This document shows, one piece after another, positions 1-9,160 of a stretch of 14,767 bases of DNA. Made by a program: the position numbers and the translations under genes. Origin of the DNA: Acanthamoeba sp. SK_2022b (lineage: Eukaryota; Discosea; Longamoebia; Acanthamoebidae); the NCBI GenBank assembly GCA_027943245.1, contig JANDJZ010000904.1, forward strand, positions 1-14,767, given 5' to 3'. The first letter of the stretch is position 1, and each line of letters begins with the position of its first letter. The notes under the pieces were generated by a model. That model saw nothing but the letters and a program-made list of their open reading frames with translations, was not told where the DNA came from and made no database searches.

Positions 1-333
1 ACCGCGGTCTCGTTGAGCAGCTCCTCCTCTGCCTGCTCACCCCCCCCCCCGGGCACGCGCGCCCACGAGTCAGCAAGCCCCGACTCGCCACACGCAAGAC
101 CCGGCCGCCCTTGCTGTGTGCCGGCAGTGGTGCTGCGGGAGGACTCTGCACGTGCATAGGGGAAAGGTGCCGCCTCCTCCTGGTCATCGTGCTGGCCACT
201 CAAGGGCGTGGTCCTGCGTCGTTTGCTGCTGCTTTGGTGGTCCACCTCCATTTGTGGTTTGTGAGCTCAATATACTCGGGGGCACCGCGTTGTTGCCAAG
301 CTTGCACACGGAATAACCCCCCCCCCACCACAA
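1..333. other. No confident gene; possible exon edge at the left end
   Basis: I see no gene I can support here. On the minus strand the first 36 bases read as an open acidic stretch (E-Q-A-E-E-E-L-L-N-E-T) that follows a possible acceptor (GAGCAG), so this may be the edge of an exon from a gene lying to the left. A C11 tract at about 40-50 and a C9 tract near 318-326 break up the rest. The short plus-strand open frames from 111 to 341 have no recognisable domain and poor codon structure. Confidence 0.2.
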
Positions 334-443
334 AGCCTTGAAGGTGCAGCAAAGCTGTCAGGAACCCCTTCCTGCCAGAGTTGTCTCAGCTCTGGGGCGA
401 CACAGTCTATGTACAGGCAACCTCCCCCTCAGTGCTAGAGATG
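334..443. repeat. 110-bp dispersed direct repeat, copy 1
   Basis: This segment begins AGCCTTGAAGGTGCAGC and ends CTAGAGATG. It is repeated at 6967-7078 in the same orientation with about 95% identity by eye. The differences are four substitutions, a 3-nt length change and a 1-nt change in a C-tract. Similarity stops sharply at both ends. Read on the minus strand, most of both copies is open and encodes a similar peptide containing DCVAPELRQLW; the 3-nt difference is in frame. It may be a fragment of a multicopy mobile element or of a gene-family exon. I do not recognise the peptide. Confidence 0.75.
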
Positions 444-605
444 AAATGATATGAATGCTCCAGCAGGGCAACACGCACACGTGTATATATTTCTTTCTAA
501 GTTTGTGTGGTGTGTTGTTTTGTGTGTTGTGGACTTCGCGGGCCCTTGCGGCTTCTTTTGGTTTATCTTGTTGCGCGTGGTGTTCGCCATCGAACTTGAG
601 AGCAG

Positions 606-839
606 GTGGGAGGCAGCGTGGAGCTCGCCACGCAGGGCTCCGGTGATGTCCCCGTGGCCGCAGCAGAGCAGGACTCGAGCCCCGAAGCAGACGTTATCGA
701 CCTCACGGCAGCCACGACGACATCAATTTTGGTGCCCGAGGAGGACGTGGAGATCATCGCTGAGCGCAAGGTGGCGCCTAGACGCCGCCATCTCATCGTC
801 AGTATGACCACCCTTCGTCTTCTTGACCACGTGCCTTGA
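606..839 (+). CDS. Orphan exon with SUMO-interacting-motif signature
   Basis: The frame is open from a possible acceptor (GAGAGCAG, ending 605) to TGA at 837-839, about 77 residues. It contains DVIDLT, the hydrophobic-plus-acidic pattern of SUMO-interacting motifs, then an acidic stretch with VEIIAE and a basic run (APRRRH). This order resembles the N-terminal region of RNF4-type SUMO-targeted ubiquitin ligases, but no RING domain is visible in the window. There is no in-frame ATG before the motif and an in-frame stop lies just upstream, so a 5' exon is needed. One phase-compatible candidate starts at ATG 451 and would splice after about ten codons (donor CAC|GTGTAT). It could be a terminal exon of a real gene or a relic. 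It is tail-to-tail with the lectin gene, whose stop is about 60 bp away. Confidence 0.3.
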   Translation: MGGSVELATQGSGDVPVAAAEQDSSPEADVIDLTAATTTSILVPEEDVEIIAERKVAPRRRHLIVSMTTLRLLDHVP

Positions 840-869
840 CAGAATGCTTCTTATAATTAGCAGCCTTCC

Positions 870-875
870 TTTATT
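870..875 (-). terminator. AATAAA poly(A) signal of the lectin gene
   Basis: TTTATT on the plus strand is AATAAA on the minus strand, 25 nt after the lectin gene stop codon. This is the expected position for a canonical polyadenylation signal in a compact genome. Confidence 0.55.
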
Positions 876-900
876 GCTAGCCTATGCTCTTGGTTTCTGT

Positions 901-3900
901 TCAGGTGGCAGAAACCATGCACACACTGTATCTCATTTGGTTGCACCCAAGATCGTTGATCTTAAATTCCTGATTCTGTTCAAGCTCTGCGCAGTTCTCC
1001 TCATGTTGCCCCAGCCCTCCATTTGGTTCGCCAGCTGCCCAAACATCGGTGGTAGAGGAGGACCTCACCAGGGTAGCATCGTCACCATTGGGCCAGTAGA
1101 AGGAACTACGGCTTGCACTATCACTTGAGCGTTTCTCCAGACCAAACCAGCATCCCATGTGGTGGTGGGTGCTCCACCCCTCGTAGCATACGGACTGAAC
1201 CAACCTTAATTCCTCCATCGTCACAAACGTTGCCAGGACTCCTCCAACTGTCTGACACTGAAGCTGGGATTGGGACTGAGTGGTAATTGTAGGGGAGAAA
1301 ACATAACATCTTGGTGGCCTTCCAGTGGTAGTAGGACCCATCTGCCACCCATCAGGGCAAAGGTAATTGGCATTGGTGCTAGGCAGAACAACTTCAAAAC
1401 CGTCCGTATCGTTGGATGGAACACTGTCCTCCGCAATCATACATAAGCCGTATTTGCCGTGGCTACACAAAACATCGTTGAGGTAATAGCCACCAGTAAC
1501 CGAAAGCTCTGCGCAAGCTTCGCATTTGCCCATGTAGCAATTGCCATAGTTGTTTGGTTCGTTGGCATTCCAAAAGTCTGCTGACGACACCAGGGCAGTA
1601 CTGTCATCGCTATCCAGCCAAACCCAGTTCCCGCGGTCGGTGGAACCATATGGAGAGCTTGATACCAGACCAATCCAACATGACAAAGCACCTTCGCTGA
1701 GCGCTCCGCCTGTGTAGCATTGTCGCCCGATTAACGTGAACTCTTCCGCTGTCTGGAATGTCGCGGGGCGTGCGCCAGGCATCAGGTTTCGACAGGCCTG
1801 TACGTATTCAGACTGGGTTGTGATCTGAGGCATGAACTTATAGCAGTTCCGTGACCTTGCCATGTTGGTGAGGTCATAAGGACCCACCTCCCAACCAGAT
1901 GGGCAATTGTTGGTATCCTCTTCCTCAATAGGGCTATCCGCAGCAATCATGCAGATGCCCTGGCTTGTGCTAGTGGTACAGTCAGCCACGTTGAGTTGAC
2001 CGCTCAGCTGTACGCAGGTGCCTTGGTCGCTGGGTTGACCGGTTGACCAGATGCTGTTTGTTGAGGTAGCGTGGACCAAGTCAGTGTTATCGCTACTGTC
2101 TGCCCACGAGAATGACGCGCGGTTGGTAGAGGCATCTTGAGTCTCGAGACCGATCCAACATCTCCCGCTCGGAGCCCTAGAGCACACTTCCTGAAGCAAC
2201 CCAAACTCGGCCATCGTCTGGAATGTTGCTGGGCGCGCGCCTGGCCTCATGGACGAACAAAGTTGCTTGTAGTTGGGCTGGTTGTATGATGACGTCATGA
2301 GCCTGTAACAGTTGGGCGGTCTGGTGGCGTCATAAGGACCCATCTCCCACCCAGGCGGGCAATCGTGAGCGCTGGCGTCGATCATGCACAAGCCATCCCT
2401 GGTCGTGTTGCAGCTGTCATCATCAAGCATAGCAGCGTATACGTCGGATGCGTTCACACCAGATATCCTCTTCAGGTAAGCACAGTTGTTTCCTGACGCG
2501 TTGTTTGGCTGGTTGGTGTCCCAGAGATAATCAAAGGCCCACTGCGAGGTGACGAGTTCAGCCGATGACTCGTTGGTCGATGCACCCGCCCAGATCCAGC
2601 TCGCTGTGGTGGAGGATCTTTCAAGGCCAGTCCAGCAACCTGGATCTGTCACACCGTTGGACGAATCGCCCATTGCGCACTGTTGCCTTGCAGCCGTGGC
2701 CTGGCCCTCGGTGGCGAAAGCGGCGAGGCGTGAATTGGGAATCTTGCTTGGGCACACGCTCTGCCAATCTGCCTGCGAGTGCTGCTCAGGAATGCGCTTG
2801 TAGCACTTGGGAGTGACGCCAGGCTCGACAGGGCTCATACGCCAGGTCTTGTCGGGACAAGACATGGCCAAACGAGTCGGATAATCGGTCAATGTTATCG
2901 AGCACAGAGCATTTACGGAGTACTCGAAAGTGGCCGAGTCCACAAGGCCCCAACTGTTGCCGTTTTGAGTGTATCTTGCTGCGCGCCACAACGACGAGTT
3001 TCCAGGCTGGCGTGAAACAAAGCTTGGGTTGCCAGACAACCAGAAAGAAGAATTGGTCACATAGTCGTTGGTCTCTCCATTCAGATACTCCCAACCGTCG
3101 GTGCTGTCCGTCGACTGGTTGGTGCGGGTGACAAGACCAGTCCAGCAGGCCTGGGTGGTAAACATAGGAACGTAAGGATTCTCGCGGCACAGCTGTGTGC
3201 CCACTTCCCACTCCTCGTCCGAGTGGAAGGTGGCCACCGAAGCGCCATAATCCAATTTCGCGCACATGCAGTGGGCATCATCCCAAGTGCTCAACTCGGG
3301 GCTCATGGCGAAGCAGCGCGTTCCGCTGGACCCCACCACGCTTGTCCAACCAAACGGGCAGCTGGCTGATGCATCCCAGGTGTTGGTAGCCAGGACGGGG
3401 AAGGGAAGGTTGAGTGGCCACTCGTTCATGGGGGCAAACTCCTCCTTGGTTCTTTGGTCCATGAGCTCGTCACTAAAGGTAGGAGGCGAGATGATCCTTC
3501 CCACCTCGCAGACCATCTTTTCTTGGTTGTCGGGAAAGAGCATAATTCTCCGATCGGAACACAGTTGTTGAACGTAGGCCTCCGGTTCCCAGTAGGAGTT
3601 GAACATGGACAAACCTCTCTTCCAGTTGAGGTGAAGGTCCACACACTCCTTGCGTCCATTGTGGAGGAGGTAGACTCGCGCAGCAGTGTCATCACTAATC
3701 AGATCACCGCAGAGTGCCTGCACGTCAATGGAGCAGTAGTGTGCTGCCTCGACGAAATACTGCAGAGGTACAAGGCTGTCCTGGATCAAGGTTCCGTTGC
3801 CTGCATCGTAAGCGCAACAGCTGGTCATTGCTGTCCAAGATGCGTTGACCTGGGCATTCTCTGACTGACACAGGCTCTGGTCGGTGGCGCACACACCGCA

Positions 3901-5520
3901 GGCATCAGTGAACGATACCAAGTTGGTCCACGCCGAGCCGGCAATGCTGGCTCGGCACCACTGTTCTTCCTTTGGAGTGGAGGCAACTGCAGCAGACGGT
4001 CAGTTTATCTCACCAGCAGTCATAGGCGAAGTGACGCGCCTTTCCAACACGTACCTTCTAGCGTCCATTGGGGTCCACTTACGGGATTCAGTGTCCACTC
4101 TGCACTGAGGGTAGCCGCCTGACTGGCCGCGTTTGTAATGGTAACCTGTTCCAAAGTCGGTTCCAATTAGCGACCGAACCTTCATCAATCTTTCACCCAA
4201 GGTACCTTGCCATAGGCGTCAGGCGCTGAGATGAGCCAGGTCGTCTGTGGAGAAGGAGTAGAGGTGAGGAACTCGACTCCCCTGTCTTTGGTGGCCAGGT
4301 AAAAAGTGTTTCCACCACAGGTCGCGGTGATAAAGAAGGTCGAGGAAACCAAGTTGTTGCGGCTGATCGTGAGAGGCGAGACGGTCTGCAGATCATCCAT
4401 CGTTAGGGCCCTGTCGCGTTGCCCATGATGAGACCGTGTTCGCCGCAGTAGTGCTCAGAGATCTTTGTGAGGTGTGCTCCTGTGTGTGAACAGCGGAGGC
4501 ACCTTTTCTTGGTGGGCGTCGGCAGACCGGTATCGGAGCAATGGGCAAAGTAATATTCGCGGTCTCCGTTGAACGTTGTGCTGCTGAGGTACACCTCCGT
4601 GTCGGAGGTCGTAATAGAGCCATCATCATTAGTAAGTCCTGGCAGTTGCGTTTTAATGGTGGCCAGAGGGAAACCGTAGTCATCCAGCAACACAACCGGA
4701 GAGGCAGGGGCATCTGGAGGAAGAGGTGAGGTAGCAGCAGCAGACAGACAGACAGACAGAGAGACAGAGAGATATGCATACCCACAGCACTCCAGGTGCG
4801 AGTTGTCACTTGGGTGAAAGTAATGCTCCCAGAAGAGGTTTCAGCCAAATAGTAACGCAAGGGCAACCTCTCGTGCAGACTAGCGGCCACCGAGGGGAAG
4901 TAGTTGAAATTAACTGCATCCAACAAAGCATCCACCTCGAAAGAGAACTTATGGCAAGGAGGGTGAGATATGTTCCTTCCATACAGTGGGGCTGCGTGTA
5001 CGTGCCTCATCGTTAGGAGCGGGCGAGAAGTACCACCACTCATCGTAGACATTGTCCCTGCCGTTGAATCGCAGCGTGGTAGCTCCAGTCAAGACCACCC
5101 GTGGCGCGCCATAAATATCGCGCGGATCACCGTTGTCGTCGAATGGCCAGATGGCCTTGACGTATCTGCCGTCCTTTAGGCCAATGGTCACCCACGTGGA
5201 CAACTCCTCCGTAAAGTTGTTCGACTCAGTTTCAATGTGCACAATCCAGGGCAAGTCTTGGGAGTAGGCCTGGGGATCATCTGGATTACTAGCGAACGAG
5301 ATTAGGCGGTGATGTTGCAAGATCAGGCGCTGGGCGAGGATGGTACGCCGTACTGCTTCGTTATCTTCAGTCCAGAAGCATCATAGTCAAGAAAATTTTG
5401 TGTGCCGTTAGAGTCCGTGAAATACAGGTAAACAGTGTGATCGGCATTGGGTTCAAGGTAATAGCAATTGGCGCTGCCCCAGTTGAGGAGCAGAGCAAGG
5501 CACAGAAGGTACAACGCCAT
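901..5520 (-). CDS. Secreted protein with five tandem C-type-lectin-like domains
   Basis: Seven exons (minus strand) give about 1,402 residues: 5520-5354, 5288-5034, 4975-4782, 4713-4503, 4410-4206, 4145-4055 and 3986-901, all phase-consistent. The first two introns each have a second phase-compatible solution (5270-5346; 4936-4984). The start codon opens a signal peptide (MALYLLCLALLLNWGSANC). The middle N-terminal part (exons 4-6) is beta-rich and resembles a beta-trefoil. A cysteine-rich segment follows, then five C-type-lectin-like domains starting near residues 584, 751, 917, 1069 and 1251, most with a CPxGW-type opening, a C-W-x-G-L core and a final cysteine. Domains 4 and 5 carry EPN (1552-1560; 1021-1029) and L/I-N-D, the mannose-type calcium site. 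Domain 2 has QPN and domain 3 QPS. Many N-x-S/T sites and no C-terminal membrane segment suggest a secreted, glycosylated protein that binds sugars, perhaps on prey or in the cyst or surface coat (inference). Confidence 0.88.
4741..4770. repeat. CAGA-type microsatellite in an intron
   Basis: A short (CAGA)n run grading into GAGA lies inside the third intron of the lectin gene (4714-4781). On the coding strand it supplies the pyrimidine-rich (CTGT)n stretch ahead of the acceptor. Confidence 0.6.
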
Positions 5521-6179
5521 CGTCGAGATAAGCTAGAATAAGGCCCAGCTCAAAAAAAGATGGTGGCAACGTTTCAGTGGTTTCATATGAATGTTACTTA
5601 AGGCTCGTTCCACAGTAACCGTTACGGAGGTCTATCCATTGGTCCTTTTTTCTGCGCGAAACGTGCACACTCAGTCAGTTTCTGTGAAACAGCTTCTTCA
5701 GGCCGCGACTTCCTGTTTCGATTTTCCGTAGAACTTGTTTTCAAATAGGTTGCTACGATAATTCACTCTAATTGTCCAATAGCATAATTTTTCAATCACT
5801 GAAAATATGCTATTGTCTACGAATTTTAGTGGCAACCTGGCGGAAAAAGGAGTAATATAGATCATGTACCTGTCAAATGCTTGATTCAGTGAAGTAGCCT
5901 CCCCTGTGGAGCCCATCAAAATGATGTTGGTGGGTGTAGGCTCTGTGGGCTCCCTGGTGTCTGCAGGTAGTTGTTGCATAATGATGATGATGAGTGGACA
6001 CCAGATTACCAATGAGATGCAGACCATTCCCCAGTACTGACTTATCTCTTCAGGTTGGATGGTTGTGGCTGTGGAGCCTTGCAGTTGGTTGATTGTTGTC
6101 TTGAGAATGTGGGCATGAATTTCTTGCATCTTTGCAGTCTGTGGAGGGTGCTTGATTCAGCAGTGCTTCAGTACAGGAG
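5521..6179. other. Upstream region of the lectin gene and left part of a less GC-rich island
   Basis: No gene is supported. On the minus strand a CCAAT pentamer (plus-strand ATTGG at 5638-5642) lies about 120 bp upstream of the lectin start codon, a plausible NF-Y position. GTAACCGTTAC near 5614 is a short near-perfect palindrome. A TTAA, the piggyBac target sequence, is at 5598-5601. From about 5690 the base composition becomes visibly less GC-rich. A 143-codon minus-strand open frame (5698-6129) with one hydrophobic stretch has no recognisable family and is probably part of the transposon-derived island. Confidence 0.4.
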
Positions 6180-6913
6180 ACCACTTGATCTAATATCCTG
6201 GTCAGCAACATTCTCTAGGCCAAACATGGTTCTTATTCATTGGCAATCACCTCTTTTACCATCCCAACCATTCATCAGCTTCTTCAAGCTTCTTTCTTTC
6301 ATCTACTTCCTGGCACCCACCTGTGCATTGATGAGATTCAGGTGAAGTGCAAGATCTTGTCCTGATCTCAAGCTCAACACCTCCAAGGCTGATTGATGGG
6401 CCATGATGGAGTTCATCTCTCTCCATGACCATAGTGGCTACCTTCCAGCTTCACTCCACCTCACTGCACAGAAACACCATTCAAAGCTCTCATCTCACTC
6501 AGCTGCCAAATCAGCTCTACAGGACACTTCCACCACATTGCTGATACAAGGTTCTCCAATGTCAAGCAGGCCAAGGCACCACTTCAGATGGGTCTATGGT
6601 GCACCCTTGCCCTCAATATCTCTTCCAACATAACAAAGCTGTCAACATCATCTCCATGAACTTCACACTGTTGGAGCAAGCCCAGGCCACAGCCAAGGAA
6701 AGAAGAGCTCTCCTCACACTCTATGATGCAGCTCTTTGCAGCCTTCCACTTCAATCACTGTCATCAGCAGTGGGAAGCCAACCTCCTCACTGCCTGGTTC
6801 AAGTACACAGTGACGAACACCTACATCATTCACAAGCTGATGTCCTCCCCTTAACACATGAGAAGTTCATAGAGGACCTGGGGATCTCGCTCCTGTCTGC
6901 ACCACATCAATAA
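6180..6913 (+). mobile_element. Decayed piggyBac-like (DDE_Tnp_1_7) transposase
   Basis: Pieces of one transposase lie in order on the plus strand but in different frames. The first, at 6306-6335, reads LPGTHLCIDE, matching the PG-x-x-L-x-x-DE segment that holds the first catalytic Asp in piggyBac-type transposases; that frame stops at 6363. The next, about 6397-6450, has the W-A-M...HDHSGY pattern that follows it in the family. The C-terminal piece, 6726-6851, contains W-x-x-N-L-L-T-A-W-F-K-Y and NTYIIHK, stops at 6852, and resumes one frame away with THEKFIEDL to the stop at 6911. Stops and frameshifts make it non-functional. Terminal repeats are not clear: a TTAA at 5598 may mark the left end and none is seen near the right. 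Family assignment is from motif pattern and I am fairly but not fully sure. Confidence 0.6.
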
Positions 6914-6914
6914 A
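6909..6914 (+). terminator. AATAAA overlapping the transposase stop
   Basis: AATAAA overlaps the TAA that closes the last transposase fragment. This is typical of the compact 3' end of a DNA transposon gene. Confidence 0.4.
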
Positions 6915-6966
6915 TGTTTTTGTCTATTTCACACCACAAAATCGTTGGGCCTCAAGGAATCAAGGG

Positions 6967-7078
6967 AGCCTTGAAGGTGCAGCAAAGCTGTCAGGAACCC
7001 CTTCCTCCCAAAGTTGTCTCAGCTCTGGGGCGACACAGTCTGTGGTGTACAGGCAACCCCCCCTCAGTACTAGAGATG
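6967..7078. repeat. 112-bp dispersed direct repeat, copy 2
   Basis: This is the second copy of the segment at 334-443, same orientation, starting AGCCTTGAAGGTGCAGC and ending CTAGAGATG. It lies about 55 bp after the end of the transposase relic, so it may be part of the same element or of a neighbouring insertion. Minus-strand reading is open and includes DCVAPELRQLWEEGVPDSF. Confidence 0.75.
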
Positions 7079-7326
7079 TTCTGCAACAGAGTCGACCGAG
7101 CAAGTACAAGAGGGGGGGGGAGTTCTTTACAGCGGACAGAGCACACACAGGACCCCTCGATCCGCGGCGGGAAGCGGTTGAGGGGAGAGGAGAAGAGAGG
7201 ACCCCAGCACGCCTTCGCCACCACCATCACCGCCCACCACGTGCTGGTTGTTCCTTGGGAGAGGAGGGCCACTACTACACACTATCGGCGCGCGGCGGGT
7301 CCTCAGATGAAACGAGGGCCTCTGCG
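7079..7326. other. Intergenic or 3' region of the F-box/PI31-like gene
   Basis: No gene is supported. The stretch holds a G-tract near 7111-7120 and purine-rich plus-strand sequence, which is pyrimidine-rich on the strand of the neighbouring gene. It could hold a small last exon or the 3' UTR of that gene. One phase-compatible possibility is an acceptor ending CATAACGCAG followed by a few codons to a stop at 7303-7305. Confidence 0.3.
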
Positions 7327-8618
7327 TTATGCGAGCCAAGGAGATCGGAGACAATGGGGAGGGGAGGGGAGAGGAGGGGAGTTGTAGATGCTGAGGTGAG
7401 GGCCTGGAGGAAGCTGGCGGGAAGGGAAAGGGGGGAGGGGGGAGAGAACGCACCGAGGACCGCGCTGGTGGGGGTTGAAGGGATTGGGCCCGCCAAACGG
7501 CCCGCGCCCACGACCGCCCGCCGGAGGACCGCCGCCAAAGGGATCGCCGCCGGGGCCGAACGGGGAGAAGGGTTCGCCGCCCGGATAGCCCGGCATGCCC
7601 GGCGGGTTCCTGGAAGAGAGGGGGGAGAGAGAGAGAGAGATGGAGAGGACAGCCACGAGCGGTGATGAGACGGGGGAGTGGTCGTTGGGCCCCATATCAA
7701 AGCTATTACCTGTCCCTCTCCCAATCGGGAACGCGCATGTGGTCGGGGTCGGGCTCGCCAAAGATCGGCGGCGCTCCGCCGTAGGGCCAGCCGGGAGGAC
7801 CGCCTGGCCGCGGCACCCGCAGTGGGTCGTACTGGCCAGCCCCCCCCCCAAAACCCTTTCCCCGATTAGCCGCCAGAGGGACACGAAGAAAGAGGCGGGG
7901 TGGCGGGGGACCACGCACGTCTGAGTCGGGGTAGGCCAACCGGCTCGCTGGCCGCTCGTTGAGGTCGTCCTTGCTCTTCTTGACGGCGCTTGCTATGCCC
8001 CTACGTCGTTGCGTCCACCCACGACAGCAGAAACGCCGGTTGTCGTTGAGCGAGTAGCGCTACACGGACACTTGTGCATGAGAGAGGGGGGGGGAGAGCG
8101 TACTTGACCCCCAAGAGCTCTGACTCGAGCGAGCAGGCCTTGAGCAGCTGCCAGCGGGTGGCGTTGTCTATGCCCTCCATCTTGAAGATGGTGGCCCTCG
8201 CCTGCTTCTTATCGTCCACCTTCTGCTTGAAGAACTTGAGCTCCTCCGAGGCGGCGGCGACTGCGTCAAAGACCCGGGTGAGCAGCGCCGAACGCTCGTC
8301 GCTGACGATCCCGCCCCAGGCTTGGCCGATCTTGTTCCTGACCTCCTCCGCGACGCTCTCTATGAGCTTGATGTAGTTGTCCAGGAGGAGGTCGGTGGCG
8401 AGGTGGTTCATCTCCTTATTGACCAGACGCAGATTCTTGAGCAGCTTGAGGGTGGCGCGCGGGTCACTTTGGCGGCCCGCCGCGTGGCGCAGCACTTCGA
8501 GGGTGAGCTCGTAGGGCATGCCCACCAGCAGCGCCCCCTGCACCACTCCAGATGCCTCGCCCTCCTGGCGAGAGCGCTTGGCGTCCCTCTGTTGCACCGG
8601 TTCATCATCTTTCTCCAT
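7327..8618 (-). CDS. F-box-like / PI31-type proteasome regulator-like protein
   Basis: Exons on the minus strand are 8618-8104, 8000 to 7710 (perhaps with an in-frame 63-bp intron at 7856-7918) and 7609-7454, about 300 residues. Introns 8001-8103 and 7610-7709 are both phase 2 with good splice sites. Residues 33-78 have an F-box-like pattern (MPYELTLEVL...LRLVNKEM). A charged helical region follows, then a Pro/Gly-rich tail with YDPLRV, DPDHMRVP, PFGPGGDPF and GPNP, matching the C-terminal region of PI31 (PSMF1) and FBXO7, which bind the proteasome. F-box plus this tail is the FBXO7 arrangement, but neither the ubiquitin-like nor the FP dimerisation domain is recognisable. The 3' end is unresolved: a good donor follows residue R at 7454, and without splicing the frame stays open to 7327. 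Likely role: ubiquitin ligase adaptor or proteasome regulator (inference). Confidence 0.7.
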
Positions 8619-9160
8619 CTTGCAGCGTCGGGAAGGTTGTTATCAGAACCAAAGTGCAGCGCCTTACACCGCCCTGTCCCCGCTTTGCAGCTGCCAACAG
8701 CTCGTTTGGTGGAGCGGTTTGCCTAAGCGTGTTGGCTGCTTCTTCTCTGATTTTCCTTTAATTTTCTTTTTTAAACACGAATTTTCCGCTTGGCCGCAGA
8801 GAAAAGCGAAGCTCTCTGCTGCGGTGGGTTTCGCATCCATCTTTGGTTGGCGGGCCACCTTGTGATGAGCGGGCGGAGCGAAGGACAAAGGGCCGGATGG
8901 CGCCCACGCCTCGAAATAGGTTCTCCGCAGAGCGGAGGCGGCGGCACCTCGTCGCCGTCGGTTGGCATGTCGCCAACGCGAGGGGGGCGCATCCACAGGC
9001 GGGGGTGGGGCCTCCTCTCCCGCCTTCCCTTTTGGCCGGCGTGCTCGCAGAACCCAGGCACCGCCTTCGTCGTCTTTCTCGCCTGGGTAACCCCCCCCCT
9101 CTCAAAAGCAATATTTCCACGCTCTACGCGCGTGTATAATACTGTGTAGAGCAGACGGCA
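8619..9160. promoter_or_regulatory. Divergent intergenic region
   Basis: This 542-bp gap lies between two divergently transcribed genes and should hold both promoters. It contains T-rich sequence (about 8750-8777), GC-rich sequence and a C-tract near 9091-9099. Open frames on both strands here lack any domain. TATAATA at 9135-9141 is only about 20 bp before the right-hand ATG, so it could be a TATA-like element only if the leader is extremely short. Confidence 0.35.

Noticed and set aside
3087..4396. Use of GTAAGT at 4082-4077 as the donor for the last lectin intron
   Set aside because: It is a strong consensus, but it would not join in phase to the acceptor at 3987 from the upstream frame. 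The donor at 4054 (AAG|GTACGT) joins in phase 1 and gives a better protein sequence.
5698..6129. 143-codon minus-strand open frame with a hydrophobic segment
   Set aside because: No family resemblance, lies in the transposon-derived island and has no supporting splice or start context; noted only in the region description.
7042..7724. Long open frames on both strands (plus 7042-7665, minus 7275-7724) rich in Arg/Gly or Ser/Pro
   Set aside because: They arise from GC-skewed, purine/pyrimidine-biased sequence overlapping the Pro/Gly-rich exons and introns of the minus-strand F-box/PI31-like gene.
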